10,916 nt of DNA, taken from NCBI GenBank assembly GCA_031280325.1, contig JAITGW010000083.1, forward strand, positions 1 through 10,916. The letters are read 5' to 3'. Positions 6,396-10,308 of the stretch are shown one piece after another. This DNA comes from Oscillospiraceae bacterium (GTDB lineage: Bacteria; Bacillota; Clostridia; Oscillospirales; Oscillospiraceae). The translations under genes and the position numbers were made by a program. The stretch's first letter is position 1. Each line of letters begins with the position of its first letter. Below the pieces are notes generated by a model that was not told where the DNA came from, did no database searches, and worked only from the letters and a program-made list of their open reading frames with translations.

Positions 6396-7196
6396 ATGAA
6401 AAATACGGTGAAGCGGCGCGCAGCCATCCTTATGCCAATCCTTCTCACAGCTGTTTTTCTGCACTCCTGCGGCGCAAAAAATCCTCCCGCCGTGACCGCA
6501 AATCCCCCGTCAGCACTTGCGCCGTCCGCGCCTGGCGCTTCAGACGCCGTTCCCACCGCAACCGAACCCGCTGAGGATAGCGCGTTCGTTTATTATGAAG
6601 ATATCCCCATAAAAAACGGCGCCGCGCTCTCCGCATACGCCGCGTATCCCGGCGGCGTATCCGCCGCGGTTGACGCATACTATTCCGAGGTCATGTCCGC
6701 ATTCAAAAACACCGCCCGCAATCTCGCCTCTGATCTTGCGGAATATGACGACATTTCCCCCGGCGTTAGCTATACTCTCGGCGACACATATGAAATCACG
6801 TTCCAGTCCGACCATTTGCTGAGCGTTCTGCGAACAATCACCGCGGATACCGGCGGCGCTCATGAGAGCGCTGACATCACTTGCGAGACTTTTGTCCTGC
6901 CGTCGGGACGGCGAGCGCCGCTGCTGGAATTTTTCACCGCGCCGCGCGCGGAGTATATCGGGCGGATCGCAGCGCTGTTTGACGAATACGTTGAGGAGAC
7001 CGGCGCTGAGTTGTTTTTCCCCAATACGGCGGAATATTTCCGCGAAAACTTTCCGGAGGATTACTTTACAATCATGCCTTACGGGCTTGCGTTCCACTTC
7101 CCGCCGCTGACTATCGCGCCATACTCCATGTCCACAATCACAATAACGATCCCGTCATCAGCGCTTGAGGATATATTCACTCTTCCGGCTGAGTAA
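6396..7196 (+). CDS. Lipoprotein with RsiV/DUF3298-like domain
   Basis: The 266-residue protein starts with a basic N-terminus, a hydrophobic segment and a lipobox LHSC, so Cys25 should be lipidated and the protein anchored outside the membrane. A Pro/Ala/Ser-rich linker (about 28-60) follows. The folded part starts near residue 62 (FVYYEDIPIKNG) and contains AVDAYYSEVM, SYTLGDTYEITFQSDHLLSVLRT and FVLPSGRRAPLLEFF. Near the end, YFTIMPYGLAFHFPPLTIAPYSMSTITITIPSSAL is the DUF3298 signature, preceded by a DUF4163-like half. The fold is known from RsiV (lysozyme-binding anti-sigma factor) and from stand-alone lipoproteins. No sigma factor lies nearby and there is no cytoplasmic anti-sigma segment. 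A GGAGGAGG site precedes the ATG. Its last 20 bp overlap the 3' end of rsmI. Confidence 0.82.
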   Translation: MKNTVKRRAAILMPILLTAVFLHSCGAKNPPAVTANPPSALAPSAPGASDAVPTATEPAEDSAFVYYEDIPIKNGAALSAYAAYPGGVSAAVDAYYSEVMSAFKNTARNLASDLAEYDDISPGVSYTLGDTYEITFQSDHLLSVLRTITADTGGAHESADITCETFVLPSGRRAPLLEFFTAPRAEYIGRIAALFDEYVEETGAELFFPNTAEYFRENFPEDYFTIMPYGLAFHFPPLTIAPYSMSTITITIPSSALEDIFTLPAE

Positions 7197-8013
7197 CAAT
7201 CGCTCTGTATACTGCGTTTTTCGCCGTCCCCGTCTCATCGGCAGCGCGCCGCGCCGCATCCTTCGCCGACACTCCCTGCGCTATATATCGCCGCGCCAGC
7301 TCCGCCGCGTCCGCTTCGTCGGGCGCAGTTTTCATCTGCGGAATTTTTCCGGATATAACCAGCACGAATTCGCCTTTCGGCGGCGCGCTCTCATATTTTG
7401 CAAGCGCCTCCGAAAGCGTTGTGCCAAGCGTCTCCTCATGCAGTTTCGTAAGCTCCCGCGACACCGATATTTCGCGGTCTCCAAATGTGTCGAGCATATC
7501 CCGAAGCGTCCGCACAAGCTTGTGCGGCGCTTCGTAAAACACCATCGCGCGCGTCTCAGTCTTCAGGAAGTTCAGGTGTTCGCTCCGGCTCCTCCTTGCG
7601 GTGGACAAAAATCCCTCGAACGTGAATCTCCCCGCCGAAAGTCCCGACGCCGCGACGGCGGCGATAAGGGCGCTCGGCCCCGGGATTACCGTCACGGCGA
7701 CCCCGGCGTCACGGCACATGCGCACAAGCTCCTCTCCGGGATCGGATACGGCAGGCATACCCGCGTCGGTAACGAGGGCGCAGCTCTCTCCGGATTGAAG
7801 CCGCGCGAAAATTTTTTCGCCGCTCCGCGCCTTGTTATGCTCGTGATAGCTGACGAGCGGCCTTTTTATATCAAAGCGTCCAAGGAGCTTCATCGTGACT
7901 CGCGTATCCTCAGCCGCGATGAAATCAACGCTTTTCAGCGTCTCGATTCCCCTCGGTGAAAAGTCGCCTAGATTGCCGATCGGCGTACCGACAAGATATA
8001 GTCCGGGATCCAT
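7177..8013 (-). CDS. rsmI: 16S rRNA (cytidine-1402 2'-O) methyltransferase RsmI
   Basis: The 278-residue protein begins MDPGLYLVGTPIGNLGDFSPRGIETL. It carries the SAM-binding motifs AEDTR (34-38), VTDAGMPAVSDPG (81-93) and IPGPSA (110-115). The later FEGFL, FYEAPHKL and SRELTKLHEE blocks are all typical of RsmI. It 2'-O-methylates C1402 in the decoding centre of 16S rRNA using S-adenosylmethionine. I start it at the ATG 8011-8013, because GAGGG lies five bases upstream (8019-8023) and the family begins here. An in-frame start 19 codons earlier adds a non-conserved leader. The gene stands alone, with a structured leader region (8034-8158). Its 3' end overlaps the convergent lipoprotein gene. 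Confidence 0.95.
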   Translation of the reverse strand: MDPGLYLVGTPIGNLGDFSPRGIETLKSVDFIAAEDTRVTMKLLGRFDIKRPLVSYHEHNKARSGEKIFARLQSGESCALVTDAGMPAVSDPGEELVRMCRDAGVAVTVIPGPSALIAAVAASGLSAGRFTFEGFLSTARRSRSEHLNFLKTETRAMVFYEAPHKLVRTLRDMLDTFGDREISVSRELTKLHEETLGTTLSEALAKYESAPPKGEFVLVISGKIPQMKTAPDEADAAELARRYIAQGVSAKDAARRAADETGTAKNAVYRAIVTQPEE

Positions 8014-8100
8014 GCCGTCCCTCGTTTCCGCAGGATTTTTCGGCAAAAAAGCTGAAAATCGCCCGCGCATTAATCACGTAAATCCTGAGCTGCGACCCGT

Positions 8101-8158
8101 ATTAATCCGCAAGAAAGGCCACGCCGGATTTCCGGCAAGACTTTGCTTTCGGATTAAT
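8101..8158 (-). repeat. Nested inverted repeat between the ferredoxin gene and rsmI
   Basis: A perfect 9-bp inverted repeat, ATTAATCCG (8101-8109) and CGGATTAAT (8150-8158), encloses a second one, GCCGGA/TCCGGC (8123-8128 and 8131-8136). The outer arms are AT/GC mixed and the whole could form a 58-nt cruciform or RNA hairpin. A perfect TATAAT reads on the minus strand at 8157-8162, with no good -35, so this may be part of an rsmI leader. Another imperfect hairpin lies at 8034-8060, close to the rsmI start. Confidence 0.5.
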
Positions 8159-8201
8159 TATATAAGCGCGCCGCCGCACCAATAACGAGGCGCGGCGGCG
8201 C
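8155..8201 (-). terminator. Probable terminator of the ferredoxin gene
   Basis: A 13-bp GC stem (8168-8180 with 8189-8201, one G-U pair) with an 8-nt loop lies just downstream of the ferredoxin stop. The following tract, CTTATATAATTAAT, is AT-rich but not a clean run of T, so termination strength is uncertain. Confidence 0.5.
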
Positions 8202-8216
8202 AGCTTTCTGCGTTTT

Positions 8217-8387
8217 TTAGTCGGCGTTGATTGCGGACATGGGACAGACGCCGGCGCAGGAGCCGCAGTCCACACACTTGCCGGGATCGATCTCATACTG
8301 AGCCGCGCCCTGGAAAATCGCGTCCACAGGACACTGGGACGAGCAGGCGGCGCAGGAGACACAGTCGCTGTTAATTTTGTAAGCCAT
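8217..8387 (-). CDS. 2[4Fe-4S] ferredoxin (clostridial type)
   Basis: This 56-residue protein reads MAYKINSDCVSCAACSSQCP and continues to a second cluster motif. Both CxxCxxCxxxCP motifs are intact: Cys9, 12, 15, 19 and Cys38, 41, 44, 48, each followed by the usual [VM]xAI. That matches the classic small ferredoxins of fermentative anaerobes, which carry electrons for pyruvate:ferredoxin oxidoreductase, hydrogenase and related enzymes in the cytoplasm. The length (55-56) is exactly that of the family. GGAGG (8397-8401) lies nine bases before the ATG. It is monocistronic, with its own promoter (8438-8465) and a hairpin terminator. Confidence 0.97.
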   Translation of the reverse strand: MAYKINSDCVSCAACSSQCPVDAIFQGAAQYEIDPGKCVDCGSCAGVCPMSAINAD

Positions 8388-8437
8388 TTATGTATACCTC
8401 CACTGATTTTGTGTTTTCGGTCTTTGACCTTACGGTT

Positions 8438-8465
8438 ATTGTACCACAAAACCGCGCAAATGCAA
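8438..8465 (-). promoter_or_regulatory. Ferredoxin promoter
   Basis: TTGCAT (8460-8465), a 16-bp spacer and TACAAT (8438-8443) on the minus strand, with TGG just before the -10. The region 8430-8475 closely resembles the 6S RNA promoter region (8841-8887), including the bases after the -10. Confidence 0.75.
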
Positions 8466-8536
8466 GAGGGAAATTGTGAGGGAGTACGGTTTCCGTTTCA
8501 CGCCCGGAATGGGCTGGGCGCCGCAGGGAGTATACA

Positions 8537-8561
8537 GCGCCGCAGCTCACAGCTGCCGCGC
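8537..8561. repeat. Short hairpin between the 6S terminator and the ferredoxin promoter
   Basis: GCGCCGCAGCT (8537-8547) pairs with AGCTGCCGCGC (8551-8561), with one C-C mismatch and a CAC loop. GCGCCGCAG also occurs as a direct repeat at about 8517-8525. No gene is supportable in 8470-8584. Confidence 0.5.
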
Positions 8562-8584
8562 CGGCGTATCACTGCGCAGCACAT

Positions 8585-8627
8585 AAAAACAAACGGGCGA
8601 CGGTTTTTCAGCCGCCGCCCGTTTGTT
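8585..8627 (-). terminator. Terminator of the 6S RNA gene
   Basis: A 16-bp stem with one G-U pair joins the arm from 8627 to about 8612 with its partner down to 8588. The loop is CTGAAAAA, and a run of T (8585-8589, minus strand) overlaps the stem foot. This is a strong Rho-independent terminator for minus-strand transcription. Confidence 0.9.
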
Positions 8628-8639
8628 AAAATCAACTGT

Positions 8640-8844
8640 TGACCGCCCCACACCTGCCGTGTGACCCGTAAAGAACCTGCACAAAACGGCAGGTGGGTCG
8701 CCTCCTTTTGGCTTCTCTGCTTCCAACTTCCGCGCGCAGAAAACGCGCGGGAGGCCTGCAATTCACCGAAAGAGTGCCGGCGTCCCTTATGGGAAATGTG
8801 GGTTTATAACAGACCAGCACGCACAGGGCAGGGATATTGTTTAC
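8640..8844 (-). ncRNA. ssrS: 6S RNA (RNA polymerase-binding regulatory RNA)
   Basis: This non-coding minus-strand transcript of about 205 nt has its own promoter and a strong terminator and lies between a ferredoxin and a DUF1292 gene. The two ends pair: CCTGCCCTGTG (8822-8832) with CACACGGCAGG (8653-8663), ten of eleven. Conserved-looking blocks flank a central open region: ATAAACCCACATTTCCC on the 5' side and TGCAGGTTCTTTACGGGTC on the 3' side. The apex is a perfect 7-bp hairpin (8730-8736 with 8744-8750). From memory these blocks match clostridial 6S RNAs. 6S RNA mimics an open promoter and binds sigma-A RNA polymerase. It lacks the SRP RNA GGAAGGAAGC motif and RNase P motifs. The exact ends are inferred. 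Confidence 0.78.
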
Positions 8845-8851
8845 GGTTGTT

Positions 8852-8880
8852 ATGTTACCACATCCGCGCGCCAAATGCAA
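8852..8880 (-). promoter_or_regulatory. 6S RNA promoter
   Basis: TTGCAT (8875-8880), a 17-bp spacer and TAACAT (8852-8857) on the minus strand, with TGG before the -10. Predicted start is near 8844-8845. It nearly duplicates the ferredoxin promoter region. Confidence 0.75.
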
Positions 8881-8926
8881 GAGGAAATTTCTTGTCGTTT
8901 ATGGAAATCGCACAAAAACACGGCGG

Positions 8927-9214
8927 CTATTCGTCCGCATCCTCATCAAAAAGCAGTTCCATATAGGCTTCATAGACTTTTTCAAGCTTTTTTTTGTCAT
9001 CAATCGTCTCGAACAGCTCTTCTCCGTCCTCCTCGACGACGCGCAGCAGAACCACGCCGTAATCCGGATCCTCCTCCGTCATGTCCGCCGGACAGAACGC
9101 CATATATTCCTCGCTGTCAACCTCGAACGTAAACAGATGCTCAAGCCGGTGCTCCTGCCCGTCGTCGCCCGTGACAGAGTAAATGTTCACGCCAAACGCT
9201 TGTTCCTCAACCAC
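8927..9214 (-). CDS. DUF1292 family protein (YrzB-like)
   Basis: This acidic protein of 95 residues contains GVNIYSVTGDDGQEHRLEHLFTFEVDSEEYMAFCPADM, then DYGVVLLRVVEEDGEELFETIDDKKKLEKVYEAYMELL. This is the DUF1292 pattern: strands with a conserved YMAF-type turn, then a C-terminal helix. DUF1292 proteins are small, cytoplasmic and of unknown function. They are common in Firmicutes, often near yrrK and yrzL, which are absent here. I choose the GTG at 9212-9214, because TAAAGGAGAA (9221-9230) sits eight bases upstream; a TTG nine codons earlier lies on the wrong side of that site. A weak GCGG/CCGC hairpin followed by TTTTT may end the transcript just past the stop. The promoter at 9504-9532 implies a leader of about 280 nt. 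Confidence 0.88.
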   Translation of the reverse strand: MVEEQAFGVNIYSVTGDDGQEHRLEHLFTFEVDSEEYMAFCPADMTEEDPDYGVVLLRVVEEDGEELFETIDDKKKLEKVYEAYMELLFDEDADE

Positions 9215-9263
9215 CTGATGTTCTCCTTTACTTTCCCGCAAGATACTGCTCCCGCATTTTAAT

Positions 9264-9269
9264 ATTATA
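9264..9269 (-). promoter_or_regulatory. Possible proximal -10 for the DUF1292 gene
   Basis: A perfect TATAAT lies on the minus strand about 50 bases before the GTG start, but no acceptable -35 is found 16-18 bases upstream and there is no TG extension. Confidence 0.25.
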
Positions 9270-9315
9270 ACGCTTGGTCGGACGAAGTCCTCCCGGCGCT
9301 CAGCGTGCGTGCGCG

Positions 9316-9351
9316 CACGGGGAACGCCGCTTCCCGCCGTTCGGCGGGGAA
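9316..9351 (-). repeat. GC-rich leader hairpin, copy A (before the DUF1292 gene)
   Basis: On the minus strand CCGAACGGCGGGAAGCGGCG (9325-9344) is followed by TTCCCCGTG (9316-9324). The same 29 bases, with a 2-base insertion, occur on the plus strand at 10196-10226. Locally TTCCCGCCG pairs with CGGCGGGGAA across a tiny loop (9331-9351, one bulged G). The element lies between the promoter at 9504-9532 and the DUF1292 start. Most of 9242-9572 is similar non-coding GC-rich palindromic sequence, with no supportable gene. Confidence 0.7.
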
Positions 9352-9426
9352 CCGCTGCGGCGGCGCGCTGCGCCGTTATGGTATATCTTTTGCGCGGCGG
9401 CGAAAGGCTTTGACTCTCTGCCGCGG

Positions 9427-9461
9427 ATTATACCATAGCCGCAAAGCGGCGAAATGGTATA
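9427..9461 (-). promoter_or_regulatory. ATGGTATA-armed hairpin carrying an extended -10
   Basis: TATACCAT (9429-9436), GCCGC (9438-9442), AAA, GCGGC (9446-9450) and ATGGTATA (9454-9461) form a two-part perfect stem. On the minus strand its end reads TGGTATAAT (9427-9435), a good extended -10, with only a poor TTTCGC as -35 at 16 bp. A further ATGGTATA stands at 9378-9385. Confidence 0.5.
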
Positions 9462-9503
9462 GGCATTGAGTGCGCGGGAGGGCTTCGCCCAACCCGCACG
9501 GAC

Positions 9504-9532
9504 ATTATACCGCAGTCAAGCAAAAATTGCAA
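9504..9532 (-). promoter_or_regulatory. Promoter reading toward the DUF1292 gene
   Basis: TTGCAA (9527-9532), a 17-bp spacer and a perfect TATAAT (9504-9509) on the minus strand. Predicted start is near 9497, which leaves a leader of about 280 nt rich in GC hairpins. The first of these pairs GTGCG with CGCAC at about 9470-9500. Confidence 0.65.
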
Positions 9533-9572
9533 GCCTCCTCATCCGGCGGACTTTTCACAAGCCGCAGCGCAG

Positions 9573-9911
9573 CTAATTGCTCAAATCCTCCAAGAGCTGC
9601 TGAAGCTCTGAGTAATCCCGCGCCTCCATACCGGCTTCAAGCGCGCGTCGGTCATACTCTCGCAGGAACTCCACCTCGATTTCCGTCTCAATTATCGGAT
9701 CTGCGCCTGTGACCTCATACACGGCGACAAATCCGCCGCGATTTCTAAGGATATATTTCGCCTGCGGCTCCTCACTCACGGCGGCAATCGCGGCGGCGGG
9801 TCGTTCTGACGCGGAAGCGGTTTTTTTCAGCGCCCCGGCAGAGAGCGCCGCAAGCGTCACAGCAAGCGCCGTAAATGCGCCGAGCGCGGATATTTTAAGT
9901 ATGCGTTTCAT
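9573..9911 (-). CDS. Small secreted or anchored protein with BofC C-terminal-like domain
   Basis: The 112-residue protein has a short basic N-terminus and one hydrophobic segment (about 5-28, ILKISALGAFTALAVTLAALSAG) that acts as a signal or anchor. A low-complexity Ala/Ser stretch follows. The mature part reads AKYILRNRGGFVAVYEVTGADPIIETEIEVEFLREYDRRALEAGMEA and ends YSELQQLLEDLSN. The pattern YxLR-x3-GxVAVYE ... LxxxDRxxLexG ... eLxxLLEDlS resembles the C-terminal domain of BofC, a protein of the forespore-mother cell space that delays pro-sigma-K processing in Bacillus. Similar short proteins are common in Clostridia that lack the rest of that pathway, so role transfer is uncertain. The ATG at 9909-9911 has GGAGG (9918-9922) six bases upstream and is preferred over the TTG one codon earlier. 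No clear sigma-A promoter precedes it. Confidence 0.72.
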   Translation of the reverse strand: MKRILKISALGAFTALAVTLAALSAGALKKTASASERPAAAIAAVSEEPQAKYILRNRGGFVAVYEVTGADPIIETEIEVEFLREYDRRALEAGMEARDYSELQQLLEDLSN

Positions 9912-10042
9912 CAAAAACCTCCATAAATCAACATGTGAAAATGGCTATACTCCGATATTATCTCCAAATTTTCAAGCTTTCAGACATTAGATCATGCATT
10001 TTTGAAACAATTCGCCTAATCTGCGCAGCCACTGTTCGGTGC

Positions 10043-10099
10043 TTGCGCCGGACCTGCCGCGCGCAGATCCGGCGCAATCCTCAAATTTCGGCGCGCGGC
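10043..10099. repeat. Two mutually exclusive GC hairpins in the divergent bofC-like/PBP gap
   Basis: TTGCGCCGGA (10043-10052) pairs perfectly with TCCGGCGCAA (10068-10077), and an inner CTGC/GCAG extends the hairpin. GCCGCGCGC (10056-10064), which lies in that loop, is also a perfect complement of GCGCGCGGC (10091-10099). Only one of the two can form at a time. Neither is followed by a T run. No gene is supportable between 9912 and 10308. Confidence 0.6.
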
Positions 10100-10137
10100 A
10101 AAAATTCACACAATGTTAAACATGATATTGACAGGCA

Positions 10138-10146
10138 TGGTACAAT
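10138..10146 (+). promoter_or_regulatory. Extended -10 promoter of the penicillin-binding protein gene
   Basis: TGGTACAAT on the plus strand is the same extended -10 seen at the ferredoxin gene. The best -35 is TTAAAC (10116-10121) at a long 19-bp spacer. A consensus TTGACA (10128-10133) is too close. The leader would be about 155 nt and contains the GC-rich hairpins at 10165-10226. A small palindrome, ATGTTAAACAT (10113-10123), overlaps the -35 and could be an operator. Confidence 0.55.
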
Positions 10147-10164
10147 ATAAGCACGTACAATTTC

Positions 10165-10179
10165 GGCGGCAAAGCCGCC
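10165..10179 (+). repeat. Perfect small hairpin in the PBP leader
   Basis: GGCGGC (10165-10170) and GCCGCC (10174-10179) flank an AAA loop. It sits just before copy B of the leader repeat and resembles the GCCGC-AAA-GCGGC core at 9438-9450. Confidence 0.6.
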
Positions 10180-10180
10180 C

Positions 10181-10226
10181 CGCCGCGCTTCCCGTCCGAA
10201 CGGCGGGAAGCGGCGCGTTCCCCGTG
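10181..10226 (+). repeat. GC-rich leader hairpin, copy B (before the PBP gene)
   Basis: CGCC and GCTTCCCG (10187-10194) pair with CGGGAAGC (10204-10211) and GGCG, closing on CC-GAAC-GG, so 10181-10215 forms one long hairpin. The 3' arm and following TTCCCCGTG (10196-10226) repeat copy A, in the same orientation relative to the downstream gene. Confidence 0.75.
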
Positions 10227-10308
10227 GCCGCATCCATGCCTGGCGCCGGAAGGACGGCGGATTGCACGGCAAGCCTTATGCTTACCACCAGACGAATCGA
10301 GGTAGCTA

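Noticed and set aside
7165..7959. 264-codon plus-strand open frame antisense to rsmI
   Set aside because: The rsmI motifs on the other strand are complete. The antisense product is very Arg-rich and unlike any family I know.
8014..8070. N-terminal extension of RsmI by 19 residues
   Set aside because: The family starts at the LYLVGTPIGN region and GAGGG is placed for the ATG at 8011-8013. The extension is unlike other RsmI proteins.
8196..8218. CGCAG-CTTT-CTGCG hairpin with TTTTTT on the plus strand
   Set aside because: It looks like a terminator, but no plus-strand gene or promoter precedes it, and the T run overlaps the ferredoxin stop region on the other strand.
8102..8449. Longer minus-strand frame covering the ferredoxin region
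   Set aside because: It is out of frame with the 56-residue ferredoxin, whose eight cysteines and ribosome binding site fit perfectly.
8640..8844. SRP RNA or RNase P RNA as alternative identity of the non-coding gene
   Set aside because: The SRP GGAAGGAAGC/GUGAA motifs and the RNase P conserved core are absent. The long paired rod with a central open region and matching end strands fits 6S RNA.
8498..8966. Several short open frames over 8498-8966 on both strands
   Set aside because: They lie over the 6S RNA gene and its promoter and terminator. They lack ribosome binding sites and their products show no pattern.
9270..9545. CRISPR-like or tandem repeat array
   Set aside because: The repeats are short palindromes of differing sequence and spacing, with no regular repeat-spacer pattern and no cas genes nearby.
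10128..10133. TTGACA as -35 of the PBP gene
   Set aside because: The nearest -10 candidates lie 7, 12 and 22 bases away, none compatible with a sigma-A spacer, so the extended -10 is the better explanation.
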